A stretch of DNA of 64,000 nt from Sphingomonas leidyi (GTDB taxonomy: Bacteria > Pseudomonadota > Alphaproteobacteria > Sphingomonadales > Sphingomonadaceae): the NCBI RefSeq assembly GCF_011761945.1, contig NZ_JAASQV010000001.1, positions 372,001-436,000 on the forward strand. Reading direction: 5' to 3'. The notes below the pieces were generated by a model. That model made no database searches. It saw nothing but the letters and a program-made list of their open reading frames with translations, and had not been told where the DNA came from. This document shows, piece after piece, positions 17,014 to 27,415 of the stretch (within the stretch, counting starts at the first letter, position 1; each line of letters opens with the position of its first letter). A program made the translations under genes and the position numbers.

Positions 17014-17717
17014 AGCAGGGCGGCGGGGGCTGCCTCAAGCTGTTCGGTGTCACCCTCGTGATCGTGCTGGCGGTGGTCCTGACGATGGGGGCCGGCTTCT
17101 GGTTCCTGGGCGATACGATCAAGCGGCAGTTCCAGGGCCCGACGCCGGAGACGGTGGCGCAGGCCAGCCTGCAGGGGCTGCGCGAGCAGAACCGGCTGTC
17201 CGCCTTCGCGGCCAAGTTCGTCGCAGTGGTCACGTCGAAGCAGAGCCAGCTCGGCCTCACCGCGCAGAAGACGATGATCATGCCGGGCAGCGTCCGCTAT
17301 GAGGTAGACCTGTCGAAGCTGCGCCAGGAGGATGTGACCTGGGACGCGCAGAACAAGCTGCTGACCGTCCGGTTGCCGGCCGTCGAAGCAATGGGCCCGG
17401 ACGTCGATCTCGACCAGGTCCGCCAGTACGACAATGGCGGCATCCTGCTCTCGGTCACCGATGTCGGCGGCAAGCTTGACGATGCCAATCGCAAGGCCGG
17501 CCAGCAGGAGCTGCTCCGCCAGGCCCAGTCGGGTCCCTATATGCGCATGGCGCGCGATGCGACGCGGCGCGCGGTGGAGCGCAGCTTCACCATGCCGCTC
17601 CGGGCGACGGGCATCGCCGCCGATGTCCAGGTGATCTTCCCCGACGAGGCGAACCGCCCGACCGAGCGCTGGGACGAATCGCGCCGGCCCGAAGAGGTGA
17701 TCGCCAACAAATGGTGA
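16995..17717 (+). CDS. DUF4230 family membrane-anchored protein
   Basis: 240 residues from TTG 16995, which has a good GAGGAGG Shine-Dalgarno (16981-16987) at 7 bases; GTG 17010, overlapping the previous stop, is the alternative. One N-terminal transmembrane segment (about 18-38) is followed by a soluble domain with SKQSQLGLTAQKTMIMPGSVRYEVDLSKL, typical of DUF4230. The soluble part probably faces the periplasm. Function is unknown. Its start lies inside the MBL gene, so the two are coupled. Confidence 0.8.
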   Translation: MEDDSVKQGGGGCLKLFGVTLVIVLAVVLTMGAGFWFLGDTIKRQFQGPTPETVAQASLQGLREQNRLSAFAAKFVAVVTSKQSQLGLTAQKTMIMPGSVRYEVDLSKLRQEDVTWDAQNKLLTVRLPAVEAMGPDVDLDQVRQYDNGGILLSVTDVGGKLDDANRKAGQQELLRQAQSGPYMRMARDATRRAVERSFTMPLRATGIAADVQVIFPDEANRPTERWDESRRPEEVIANKW

Positions 17718-17792
17718 GCGGCCGCGCCGTTGAGCGGCCGGCCCGAATGCGCTACCTTCACGGCATTGCATATTTCAGTTGGGGGACTGAAC

Positions 17793-18551
17793 ATGGCGAC
17801 TCTCGCCGAACCGATGCCGCGCGTCCAGCGCGACCGCTTCTTCCTGATCCTGTCGCTCGCCATGATCGCGGTGATCGTCGGCGGCTTCTCGCTCAACCTG
17901 GCGCTTGGCCGGTCGAGCTTCGGCCTGCCGCTGATCTATCATGTCCATGCCTTTGTCTTCATGGGCTGGATCCTGATCTATCTGGCGCAGAACCTGCTGA
18001 TCGCCACCGGGAACGCGGCGATCCACCGCAGGCTCGGCTGGATCGCGCTGGCCTGGGTGCCGGCAATGGTGGCGATGGGGCTGGCGATCACGCTCTATGC
18101 GGTGCGCGATCATGGCGGGCCGCCCTTCTTTGCGCTGCCCGAGTTCCTGTTCGGCAATCCCGCCGGCCTGTTCTGCTTCGCCGGGCTGGCCCTTGCGGGA
18201 TTCTCGATGCGCGGCCGCTCCGACTGGCATCGCCGGCTGATGCTCTGCTCGATGGCGGCGATCACCGGGCCGGGCTTCGGGCGGATCCTGCCCGTGCCGT
18301 TCATGATCCCCTGGTCGTGGCTGGTCGCGGCACTTCTCGCCCCGGCGATCTTCCCGCTGATCGGCATGGCCGTCGACCGGCGGCGCACCGGCCGGGTGCA
18401 TCCGGCCTGGCTCTGGGGGCTCGGCGCGATGATCGCCACCTTCGCGTTGGGCGAGGCGATCGCGTTCACCCCGTTCGGCGAATCGGTGGCGCGGGCCGTG
18501 GTGGCGGGCTCGCCCGGTGCCGATCGCGCCTTTGCTGCGCACTTTCCCTGA
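17793..18551 (+). CDS. Multi-span integral membrane protein, unknown function
   Basis: 252 residues with about seven hydrophobic helices: FLILSLAMIAVIVGG, IYHVHAFVFMGWILIYLAQ, LGWIALAWVPAMVAMGLA, FCFAGLALAGFSM, LVAALLAPAIFPLIGM, LWGLGAMIATFALGE and adjoining segments. The HVHAFVFMGWI and DWHRRLMLCSMAAITGP segments contain histidines inside or next to helices, which could coordinate haem or metal as in cytochrome b-like proteins. That is a guess. It lies 60 bp ahead of nadA on the same strand, but no link to NAD synthesis is evident. Confidence 0.7.
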   Translation: MATLAEPMPRVQRDRFFLILSLAMIAVIVGGFSLNLALGRSSFGLPLIYHVHAFVFMGWILIYLAQNLLIATGNAAIHRRLGWIALAWVPAMVAMGLAITLYAVRDHGGPPFFALPEFLFGNPAGLFCFAGLALAGFSMRGRSDWHRRLMLCSMAAITGPGFGRILPVPFMIPWSWLVAALLAPAIFPLIGMAVDRRRTGRVHPAWLWGLGAMIATFALGEAIAFTPFGESVARAVVAGSPGADRAFAAHFP

Positions 18552-18611
18552 TCGACCTTGAACCCGCGCGTCCGCCGGGCCATGTGCGGCGCGGGCAAGG
18601 GAGTGTTAGGC

Positions 18612-19631
18612 ATGGACGCGCGCAATGGTATCGGCGGGAGCCTGTCGGGGCTCGATCTTCGTGCGGAGATCGACCGGCTGCGCAAGGAGCGCAATGCCGT
18701 CATCCTCGCCCATTATTATCAGAAGCCCGAGCTGCAGGACCTGGCCGATTTCGTCGGCGACAGCCTCGACCTCAGCCGCAGGGCGGCGGAGACCGATGCG
18801 GAAGTGATCGCCTTTTGCGGCGTGCGCTTCATGGCCGAGACCGCCAAGATCCTCTCGCCGGACAAGATCGTGGTGCTGCCCGACATGAATGCCGGGTGCA
18901 GCCTGGAGGATAGCTGCCCGCCCGAGCAGTTCGCCGCCTTCCGCGCCGCGCATCCGGACCATATCGCGCTGACCTATATCAACTGCTCGACCGAGGTTAA
19001 GGCGCTCAGCGACATCATCGTCACCTCGAGCTCGGCCGAGAAGATCCTCGCGCAGATCCCGGAGAGCCAGAAGATCATCTTCGGCCCGGACCGCAATCTG
19101 GGCGGCTATCTCAAGCGCAAGGTGGGGCGCGACCTGCTGCTCTGGCCGGGCGTGTGCATCGTGCACGAGGCGTTCAGCGAGACCGAACTGCTCAAGCTCA
19201 AGGCGCAGCACCCCGGCGCGCCCGTGGCGGCGCATCCCGAATGCCCGCCGCACGTGCTCGATCACGCCGACTATGTCGGCTCGACCCGCGGCATCCTGGA
19301 ATTCTCGCAGACCGTTCCGGGCGATACGCTGATCGTCGCCACCGAGCCGCACATCATCCACCAGATGGAGAAGGCGATGCCGGGCAAGACCTTCATCGGC
19401 GCGCCCGGTGCCGACGGCAACTGCAATTGCAACATCTGCCCCTATATGGCGCTCAACACGATGGAGAAGCTCTACCTCGCGCTGCGCGACCTCACGCCGC
19501 GCATCGAGATCGAGGAGGGCCTGCGCCTCCAGGCCAAGAAGAGCCTCGACCGGATGCTCGAAATGGCGGCGGGCACGGTGGGGCAGGGCGATCTGGGCGC
19601 GATCGGCGGCGATCCGGCCGGGAAGCGCTGA
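18612..19631 (+). CDS. nadA: Quinolinate synthase A
   Basis: 339 residues from ATG 18612. The sequence has [23 protein letters not shown], the first iron-sulfur cysteine in [21 protein letters not shown], the [11 protein letters not shown] active-site motif, and the final cysteine group CNCNICPYM. NadA condenses iminoaspartate with dihydroxyacetone phosphate on a [4Fe-4S] cluster. nadC is 1.1 kb downstream, separated by an opposing gene; no nadB is in the window. Confidence 0.96.
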   Translation: MDARNGIGGSLSGLDLRAEIDRLRKERNAVILAHYYQKPELQDLADFVGDSLDLSRRAAETDAEVIAFCGVRFMAETAKILSPDKIVVLPDMNAGCSLEDSCPPEQFAAFRAAHPDHIALTYINCSTEVKALSDIIVTSSSAEKILAQIPESQKIIFGPDRNLGGYLKRKVGRDLLLWPGVCIVHEAFSETELLKLKAQHPGAPVAAHPECPPHVLDHADYVGSTRGILEFSQTVPGDTLIVATEPHIIHQMEKAMPGKTFIGAPGADGNCNCNICPYMALNTMEKLYLALRDLTPRIEIEEGLRLQAKKSLDRMLEMAAGTVGQGDLGAIGGDPAGKR

Positions 19632-19638
19632 ACCTGCG

Positions 19639-19659
19639 CCTCTCCCAAAAGGGGAGGGG
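19639..19659. terminator. Two-way hairpin between convergent nadA and PhyH genes
   Basis: An 8-bp stem (CCTCTCCC / GGGAGGGG, one G-U pair) with a 5-base AAAAG loop fills the 33-bp junction between two convergent genes. No long T-tract follows. Confidence 0.5.
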
Positions 19660-19664
19660 CCGGC

Positions 19665-20657
19665 TCACCGCCACGCCGGCTGGATGCCCATCTCCGCCGA
19701 ATAATAGTTCACATATTGCGCGAGCCGCGGCTGCGTGGCCGTGTTCGGGCTGGCGCCGTGCGGCAGGTCGTGCCGCCAGATGATCAGGTCGCCGGCACGC
19801 GCGGGGACGCGCACGGCCCGGTCGCCGAGATCCACCGTTCGCGGATCGGCGTCGCCCAGCGCGGCCAGCCATTCGACCAGGCGATGGTGGAAGCCGGGAA
19901 CCAGCTCGAACGCGCCCTGGTCCGCAGCGGTGTCGGAGAGATAGAGGATGCCCTGCGTCGCGAAGGCGATCGGCGGGACGAGGCTCACGTCCCAGTGCAG
20001 CCGCGGTGCGGCGAAGCTGCAAGGCGTGCGCAGCGGCGCGTTGAAGCTCATCCGGTCGATGCGCGACCACAGGTCGCTCGTGCCCCAGAGCTGGGCAAAG
20101 GCCTTGTGCACCCGCGGTGCGCGTCGCGCCGCCTCCAATGCGGGATGCTGGAAAAGCTGGACCATCAGCCCGTTGGTGCGCGGCCCATGCCAGCTTGCCG
20201 GATCGGCCGGATCGGCCCCGGTCGCTTCCCAGAGCAGGGCCGCCGCCGCTTCGACTTCCCGGGGCGTGATCGCGCCGCGCAGGATCACATAGCCTTGCGC
20301 ATCCCAATGGGCGAGGTCCGCCGCATCGAGCACCGCCGGCATCGCGTCGATCCGCGAGAGCTGGGCGGAGACTTGCGGCGGAGGCGGGGCGCCGGCGATC
20401 GCGGCATGATAGCGGGCGATGGTCACCGGGTCGGGCGGGCCCGCGGTGGTGACGATCCAGCGCCGGAAGGCCTCGAAATCGGGCTGTTCGCGGCCCAGAA
20501 ATTGTAGCGTCTGCTCCAGGCCCAGGCCCAATGCGTCGAGCAACAGCTTGTCGGCCATCCACTCCTCGGGCGGCGACGACCGATGCGCGACGCGGCGTTC
20601 CCAATAGGCGCGCAGCCGGCGGACCTCGGGCAGCGCGGCGGGTTCGATATCGGCCAT
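19665..20657 (-). CDS. Phytanoyl-CoA dioxygenase (PhyH) family protein
   Basis: 330 residues. The C-terminal half is a double-stranded beta-helix of the Fe(II)/2-oxoglutarate oxygenase type. The iron motif HxD is in LHWDVSLV, the distal histidine in HDLPHGASPN, and the following arginine (QPRLAQYV) would bind 2-oxoglutarate. The N-terminal ~110 residues are helical, with no named domain. Proteins of this group hydroxylate varied small molecules; the substrate is unknown. It sits on the opposite strand between nadA and nadC, sharing a 108-bp divergent region with nadC. Confidence 0.83.
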   Translation of the reverse strand: MADIEPAALPEVRRLRAYWERRVAHRSSPPEEWMADKLLLDALGLGLEQTLQFLGREQPDFEAFRRWIVTTAGPPDPVTIARYHAAIAGAPPPPQVSAQLSRIDAMPAVLDAADLAHWDAQGYVILRGAITPREVEAAAALLWEATGADPADPASWHGPRTNGLMVQLFQHPALEAARRAPRVHKAFAQLWGTSDLWSRIDRMSFNAPLRTPCSFAAPRLHWDVSLVPPIAFATQGILYLSDTAADQGAFELVPGFHHRLVEWLAALGDADPRTVDLGDRAVRVPARAGDLIIWRHDLPHGASPNTATQPRLAQYVNYYSAEMGIQPAWR

Positions 20658-20765
20658 GGAGGCAGCCTGCTATGCGCGCCGCATCCCGGTCAACTCGGGT
20701 TCGAACCGATCCCGCGCGGTTCCGCACCCCCTTGCCGTCCGCGCGGACTGTGCCACAAGCGCGCC

Positions 20766-21617
20766 ATGTCACACGTCTTCGCACTTCCGGGATTCGATCT
20801 CGATGCCTTTGTTGCCGCCACGCTCGCCGAGGATCTTGGCGACGAAGGCGACGTCACCTCCGCCGCGGTGATCCCGGCCGATGCGATGTTTGCCGGGGTG
20901 ATGGACAGCCGCGACGCGATCACCGTCGCCGGCCTGCCCATTGCCGAGGCCTTTTTCCGCGCACTCGATCCCGAGGTCGAGATCGAGCGGCTGGTCGAGG
21001 ATGGCGATCGCGTGGTGCCGGGCACCGACCTGATGCGGCTGCGCGGCCGCGCACGCGCCCTGCTCACCGCCGAGCGTCCCGCCCTCAACACGGTGCAGCA
21101 TCTCTCCGGCATCGCGACCATGACGCGAGCCTATGTCGATGCCATCGCGGGGACCGGCGCCACGCTGCTCGACACGCGCAAGACGCTGCCGGGCCTGCGC
21201 AGGCTCGAGAAATACGCGACGCGCATGGGCGGGGCGACCAACCATCGCATGGGCCTTTGGGACGCCGCGATGATCAAGGACAATCACGTCGCGGTCGCCG
21301 GATCGGTGGCCGAGGCGGCGCGGCGCGCCGTCGCCGCCGGTATCGCGCGCATCATCGTCGAGGTCGACCGGATCGACCAGATCGAACCGGCGCTTGCCGC
21401 GGGGGCGACGCATCTCCTGCTCGACAATATGGGGCTGGCGACGCTGCGCGAGGCTGTCGCGCTGGTCGCGGGCCGGGTGCCGACCGAGGCTTCGGGCGGC
21501 GTGCGGCTCGACACGATCCGGGCGATCGCCGCAACCGGCGTCACTTATGTCAGCGCCGGCCGGCTCACCCAATCGGCGCCCGCCGCCGATATCGGCGTGG
21601 ATTTCTTGCAGGGATGA
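20766..21617 (+). CDS. nadC: Nicotinate-nucleotide pyrophosphorylase (carboxylating)
   Basis: 283 residues. Family motifs: ALNTVQHLSGIAT, LDTRKTLPGLRRLEKYA (phosphoribosyl and quinolinate contacts), GGATNHRMGLWDAAMIKDNH and EASGGVRLDTI. It converts quinolinate and PRPP to nicotinate mononucleotide with release of carbon dioxide. Normal length. Its stop overlaps the RNase T2 start. Confidence 0.96.
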   Translation: MSHVFALPGFDLDAFVAATLAEDLGDEGDVTSAAVIPADAMFAGVMDSRDAITVAGLPIAEAFFRALDPEVEIERLVEDGDRVVPGTDLMRLRGRARALLTAERPALNTVQHLSGIATMTRAYVDAIAGTGATLLDTRKTLPGLRRLEKYATRMGGATNHRMGLWDAAMIKDNHVAVAGSVAEAARRAVAAGIARIIVEVDRIDQIEPALAAGATHLLLDNMGLATLREAVALVAGRVPTEASGGVRLDTIRAIAATGVTYVSAGRLTQSAPAADIGVDFLQG

Positions 21618-22348
21618 GGAGCATGGATGTGCGCAAGCCGGTTCTCGGTCTCGTCGGCGCCGGTCTCGCGTTGCTGCCCGGCCTTGCTTCCGCCCAGGCG
21701 CTGATGTGCCGCGTGCCCGGCAAGGTCGAGCGGCCGCGCCCCGATCTGCCCGGCGCGAAGGAGCCGCGGCGGATCATGCCGATCGGCTCCTATACGCTGG
21801 CGCTTACCTGGAGCCCCGGTTTCTGCCGCGCCCATGGCGACGAACCGGAGAATCGCTTCCAGTGCCGCCAGGGCGCGCGCTTCGGCTTCACCTTGCACGG
21901 CCTGTGGCCCGATGGGGAGACGCGGAGCTGGCCGCAATATTGCGCCGATACCCGCATCCTGCCGCCCGCGCAGATCAAGTCGATGCTCTGCGCCACGCCC
22001 TCGGCGCAGTTGATCCAGCACGAATGGGCCAAGCACGGCACCTGCACCTCGATGTCGCCCGCTGCCTATTTCGGCACGGCCAGGCGGCTCTATGACGCGG
22101 TCCGCTATCCGGACATGGAGCGGCTGTCGCGCGGGGAGCTGACCGTCGGCGGGTTCAAGGCGCGTTTCGCCGAGGCCAATCGCGGCATTCCCGCCAGCGC
22201 GATCCGCGTGACGGTGACGCGCGAGGGGTGGCTCGACGAACTCTGGCTCTGTCTCGACAAGGGGCTGCGCTACGAAGCGTGCCGGCCCGGCACCGGCGGC
22301 GCGGCCGATGGCGGCGCGTTGAAGATCTGGCGCGGCGGGCGGCGCTGA
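21614..22348 (+). CDS. Ribonuclease T2 family protein, secreted
   Basis: 244 residues from ATG 21614 (overlapping the nadC stop as ATGA); ATG 21623 would also serve. A signal peptide ends near LASAQA. Both catalytic segments are present: CAS I FTLHGLWPDG and CAS II EWAKHGTC, each carrying one active-site histidine, with LTWSPGFC earlier. Cysteines in these segments form the conserved disulfides. It would degrade RNA in the periplasm or outside. The gene follows nadC but no functional link is known; phosphate or nucleotide scavenging is possible. Confidence 0.9.
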   Translation: MRSMDVRKPVLGLVGAGLALLPGLASAQALMCRVPGKVERPRPDLPGAKEPRRIMPIGSYTLALTWSPGFCRAHGDEPENRFQCRQGARFGFTLHGLWPDGETRSWPQYCADTRILPPAQIKSMLCATPSAQLIQHEWAKHGTCTSMSPAAYFGTARRLYDAVRYPDMERLSRGELTVGGFKARFAEANRGIPASAIRVTVTREGWLDELWLCLDKGLRYEACRPGTGGAADGGALKIWRGGRR

Positions 22349-22415
22349 TCAACGACCTTTGGCTGAGCCAATCACGGATAGGGAAGTCCGAAGCGCCCGA
22401 ATATCCCGGTTCGTT

Positions 22416-22506
22416 CTAGGTTGGGGGCTCCTATTCGTTTCCGTCATCCCCGCGCAGGCAGGGATGACGGCGGAAAATCAGATACTGGTTTGGGTTCTCA
22501 ACCTAG
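22416..22506. repeat. Dispersed intergenic palindromic element, copy 2 (inverted)
   Basis: 91 bp with perfect 8-bp terminal inverted repeats CTAGGTTG (22416-22423) and CAACCTAG (22499-22506) and a central hairpin GTCATCCC / GGGATGAC. It is the reverse complement of the element at 1257-1350. It again lies in a convergent junction: the CTA at 22503-22505 is the stop codon (TAG) of the minus-strand DUF4112 gene, and the RNase T2 gene ends 68 bp to the left. Confidence 0.85.
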
Positions 22507-22940
22507 CGCTGATGGACCGTCGCGGTGCCCGGGTGGTGCCGATCGAGGTGCCGCTTGATCAGCCTGAGGTTGCGGGTGTTCGACCTGAAGAGAAAATCCG
22601 CCGCGTCGCCCACGACCGGCACCAGCCCGATCAGCCAGTCGAAGCCGACATTGCCGACCATGCGCATCATCGTCGTCGCCGGCATCTTCAGGTTGCGCGC
22701 TTCCCAGACGATGTAGAGGCCGAGCAACGCGGCGATCAGGTCGCCGCCCACCGGCACGAGGCCCAGGATCGCATCCAGGCCGACCTTGGCCTTGGTGCCG
22801 GGGATGGGAACGCTGCGCTCGAGCAGATGCTCCATCATCTCGATCCGCCGGCGCACGTCCGCCGCATGCGTTCCCAGCGGCAGCGCCGCCGCTGCCGCCT
22901 TTGCCCCCGAAGCCATCCGCGTCGTTCTCGCCACGCTCAC
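22503..22940 (-). CDS. DUF4112 family membrane protein
   Basis: 145 residues from GTG 22940, which overlaps the stop of the upstream gene (GTGA); any longer reading would run inside that gene. The duplicated motif GLDAILGLVPVGGDLIAALL and FDWLIGLVPVVGDAADFLF is diagnostic of DUF4112, with two membrane-associated helices. Function is unknown. The last codons lie inside the palindromic repeat, which also gives the stop. Confidence 0.85.
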   Translation of the reverse strand: MSVARTTRMASGAKAAAAALPLGTHAADVRRRIEMMEHLLERSVPIPGTKAKVGLDAILGLVPVGGDLIAALLGLYIVWEARNLKMPATTMMRMVGNVGFDWLIGLVPVVGDAADFLFRSNTRNLRLIKRHLDRHHPGTATVHQR

Positions 22941-24400
22941 CTCGTCTCGTTGCGCAGGTGGTTCAACGGGTGCCACGCGCGCGCGTTCCCCTGCCACGCC
23001 TGCAGCCGCAATGCGACGATAGACCATCGGAAGGGCTGGGCGATAGGGATGAAAGCGCCGTCCGCGGTGAGCGCGGCATCGGCCTCGGCGATGCGATGGG
23101 CGCGAGCATAGAGGTCCGGCGCATCGCGCGCGGCTTCGATCAGCGTCTGCGCATCGTCGGAACAGGCCTGGCAAGCGGTGGCGACGAACCACCGCGCACT
23201 GTCATAGGGGGCGACGGCATCGACGAGGCGCAGGTCCGCGGGGGCGTCGAGGGCGCTGCGAACGGGCGTTATGCCGATCGCATAGAGCGCCTCGGCCAGT
23301 CGCGACCAGACGAGCGTGGCGCCCGGCCCCGCGGGCAAGGCGATGCGCATGGTGACCGGGCCCGGGTGCGCACGCCGCCAGCCGGCGACCGCGGCCCGCG
23401 CGCTCTGCCGGCGCTGGTCGAGGTCGAGCGGCGTCCAGGCGGGCTGCGCAGGCGGATTGGCCGAATCGAGCTGCCCCGGAAGCAGGGTCTCGACCGGTAC
23501 CCAGTCCGGATGGATCTCGTGCGTGAGGGTGGGGCGATCGATCGCCATCGCGATCGCGGCGCGATTGGCGGGATCGGCCAGAAACCCCTGGCGCGAGACC
23601 ACCGCCAGGCCGAACAGCCCGAGCGCGTTGTCCAGCTTCACATTGGGCGTTGCGATGCCCGATGCCACTACCAGCGGCCAGTCGGCGAAGCTGCCGCCCA
23701 GCACCAGGTCCGACTGGCCGTCGCGGAAACGGGCAAGGGCAACCGCCGCGCGCTCGCCGTGGAACTGCAGCATCTCCTGGGGGCGGGGCGCGCCGGCGTC
23801 TTCGGCCGCGTCCGGATCGGGCACCGGACGCAACAGCACGCCGCCGTGGTGCTGCGCGGCCCGGAAGGGGCCGCTGCCATCGAGCTTGTCGAGCCGGAAT
23901 ACCGCCATTTCCGGTTGGGCGAACAGCTTGAGCAGGTCGGGCCGAGGGCGTTTCAACCGCACTTCGATCACCTGCGGCGTCATTTCCACGATCTCGTCGA
24001 TCACCGCGAGAAAGGGCGAGAGCGCGTTGCGCGAACGCGGCGCGATCGTGCGGCGCAGCGCCCGCACCACTTGCTCGGCGGTGACCGGTTCGCCGTCCGG
24101 CCAGGTCGCATCGTCGCGCAGGCGAAAGATGTAGCTGCGGCCGTCGTCGATCACGATCCAGCGCTCGGCCAGCCCCGGCTCGATCTGGCCGGTGGCGTCG
24201 AATCGCACCAGGCCCTGCGCCGTCGCGCCGAGCAGTACGCGGCGGGCAGGATCGAGCGCACCGCCGTCGGGATCGGCGAGCGCGCTGCCCGATCCGATCG
24301 CGCTGACCACCACGGCAGTGTCGTCGCGCCGTTGCCCCGCGCCGCCGTCGCACGCCGAAAGCGCGACCAGGGGCAGCAGGCAGAGGAGGCGAGGGGACAT
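22937..24400 (-). CDS. ABC-type extracellular solute-binding lipoprotein, family 5
   Basis: 487 residues from ATG 24400. A lipoprotein signal (LVALSAC, lipidated Cys near 17) is followed by the peptide/nickel-binding protein pattern: TAQGLVRFDATGQIEPGLAERW, SYIFRLRDDATWPDGEPVTAEQVVRALRR, and NRAAIAMAIDRPTLTHEI. Family 5 proteins capture oligopeptides or similar ligands in the periplasm for ABC import. No permease or ATPase gene is adjacent; the only coupled gene is DUF4112. The length is slightly short for the family (usually 500-550). Confidence 0.82.
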   Translation of the reverse strand: MSPRLLCLLPLVALSACDGGAGQRRDDTAVVVSAIGSGSALADPDGGALDPARRVLLGATAQGLVRFDATGQIEPGLAERWIVIDDGRSYIFRLRDDATWPDGEPVTAEQVVRALRRTIAPRSRNALSPFLAVIDEIVEMTPQVIEVRLKRPRPDLLKLFAQPEMAVFRLDKLDGSGPFRAAQHHGGVLLRPVPDPDAAEDAGAPRPQEMLQFHGERAAVALARFRDGQSDLVLGGSFADWPLVVASGIATPNVKLDNALGLFGLAVVSRQGFLADPANRAAIAMAIDRPTLTHEIHPDWVPVETLLPGQLDSANPPAQPAWTPLDLDQRRQSARAAVAGWRRAHPGPVTMRIALPAGPGATLVWSRLAEALYAIGITPVRSALDAPADLRLVDAVAPYDSARWFVATACQACSDDAQTLIEAARDAPDLYARAHRIAEADAALTADGAFIPIAQPFRWSIVALRLQAWQGNARAWHPLNHLRNETR

Positions 24401-24548
24401 CAGGTAAATCCGGCTGGGCGGAACGGGTGTATGATCGCCGGGCGCCGCTGCCAACCCCTGCGGCACCGCAGCGATTCGCTGCGATGCGGGAACTATCGGC
24501 GCGCGCGAGGCATTTTACTCCCATTCCTTTGAAAGGGGAGTGTGTACG

Positions 24549-24782
24549 ATGCGTATTCTTGGTCGGGCGGCGGCTGTCGCTGCCCTGGTATCGCTGGCGG
24601 CTGTGCCGGCGCTCGCTGCGTCTGAAACCGCCGCGTCGAAGCTGTCTCTGCGCGGAGCTACCGGCTCCAAGCACAAATCGGATATCGCCGGCGCACCGAT
24701 CATCGCGATCATCGGCGTCGTTGCGATCGTGGCCGGCGGCGTGATCATCGCCACGCAGGACAACAAACCCGACAGCCCGTAA
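24549..24782 (+). CDS. Small secreted or membrane protein, unknown
   Basis: 77 residues. A signal peptide (MRILGRAAAVAALVSLAAVPALAA) is followed by a short polar region and a C-terminal glycine-rich hydrophobic helix IIAIIGVVAIVAGGVII. AGGGGAG (24533-24539) serves as the ribosome binding site. Codon use matches the neighbours, so it is likely real. Small proteins like this are common and uncharacterised in sphingomonads. Confidence 0.65.
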   Translation: MRILGRAAAVAALVSLAAVPALAASETAASKLSLRGATGSKHKSDIAGAPIIAIIGVVAIVAGGVIIATQDNKPDSP

Positions 24783-24804
24783 AGGGCATCGGTGTTAAAG
24801 ACAT

Positions 24805-24891
24805 TGGTGCGGACGGCGGGACTCGAACCCGCACGCCCTGAAGGGCAGAAGATTTTAAGTCTCCGGCGTCTACCGGTTCCGCCACGTCCGC
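24805..24891 (-). tRNA. tRNA-Leu (anticodon TAA)
   Basis: The 87-base minus-strand sequence folds as a class II tRNA with a long variable arm. The acceptor stem is GCGGACG / CGTCCGC with encoded CCA. The anticodon stem GGAGA / TCTTC encloses the loop CTTAAAA, giving anticodon TAA (reads UUA). The GGTTCGAGTCC T-arm is standard. It lies just downstream of ihfB. Confidence 0.97.
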
Positions 24892-24942
24892 ACGCATCCA
24901 CGCAAGCGCATGGAGTCGCCAGCGTCAAGCGGTGCGCATCGC

Positions 24943-25221
24943 TCAGACGTTGAGCTTGATGCGCATTTCCTTGCCGGGCTTGAAATAAGGGACGCGCTTG
25001 GCATCCACTTCGACCGTCTCGCCCGTGCGCGGGTTGCGGCCTGTGCGCGCGTCGCGCGCGCGGGTGGAGAAGGCGCCGAAGCCGCGCAGCTCCACGCGAC
25101 CATCTTCCTGGAGCCGGCCGACGATCTCGTCGAAGAAGACCGACACGATCTTCTCGACTTCGCGGACCGAAAGGCCCGGATTGTCCTGCACCAGCAACTG
25201 AACCAGTTCCGAGCGGATCAT
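24943..25221 (-). CDS. ihfB: Integration host factor subunit beta
   Basis: 92 residues from ATG 25221 (AGGGAGG upstream). It begins [12 protein letters not shown] and has the HU/IHF signature [21 protein letters not shown], ending [14 protein letters not shown]. The proline at the tip of the DNA-inserting arm is in GRNPRTG. IHF bends DNA as a heterodimer with IhfA. Position directly after rpsA is conserved in proteobacteria and supports IhfB over a generic HU. Confidence 0.94.
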   Translation of the reverse strand: MIRSELVQLLVQDNPGLSVREVEKIVSVFFDEIVGRLQEDGRVELRGFGAFSTRARDARTGRNPRTGETVEVDAKRVPYFKPGKEMRIKLNV

Positions 25222-25360
25222 CCGCAACCCTCCCTTTGCGCACGCGGATCTGCGGTCTTCCGCGCGAGCGCCAAATCCCTGATGGGCTCTCTAACCCTGT
25301 TCGCCAACCTGCATCAACCCGCAGATGGCTATTAACCCATGATATTCCGGAATAAACGAA

Positions 25361-25387
25361 ACGGGGAGCGGTTTTGCCGCTCCCCGT
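25361..25387 (-). terminator. Rho-independent terminator of rpsA
   Basis: An 11-bp perfect stem (ACGGGGAGCGG / CCGCTCCCCGT) with a 5-base loop lies 8 bp past the rpsA stop. On the minus strand it is followed by TTCGTTTATT, a T-rich tail. It would stop most rpsA transcripts before ihfB, so ihfB probably also has its own promoter. Confidence 0.85.
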
Positions 25388-25395
25388 CGCCGTTC

Positions 25396-27108
<1,713 letters not shown>

Positions 27109-27415
27109 AAGGGTTTCAGTTCCTAATCATGTTGTTTCCGGCCAGTCGGTTGGATCCGACGGTCTTTGGGCCAGACTCGCCGCGGCGGCCGGTCGCCGGT
27201 CGCGGCATCCGTCGTGCGGGAGCAAGCGAAGGAAAGACAAGACGCCGATCAAAGCGAAAAGGGCGCGTGAGAGTCACCCCTCCGCGCCTTCCTCCGCGGA
27301 CACCCGTCCGCCGGACGCGCGCGCTCTAGCCGAATCCGCCCATATCCGCAAGCATTGCAGAGAGGCGCGCGGGATGCGACGTGCGGGGTCTGAGACCGGG
27401 TCGCGAGGAATCAAG
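27109..27415. other. Gap upstream of rpsA
   Basis: 307 bp between rpsA (minus) and a small plus-strand gene. It must contain the rpsA leader and promoter if rpsA is not co-transcribed with cmk, plus the promoter of the small gene. I find no tRNA, repeat or convincing hairpin. Confidence 0.4.
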
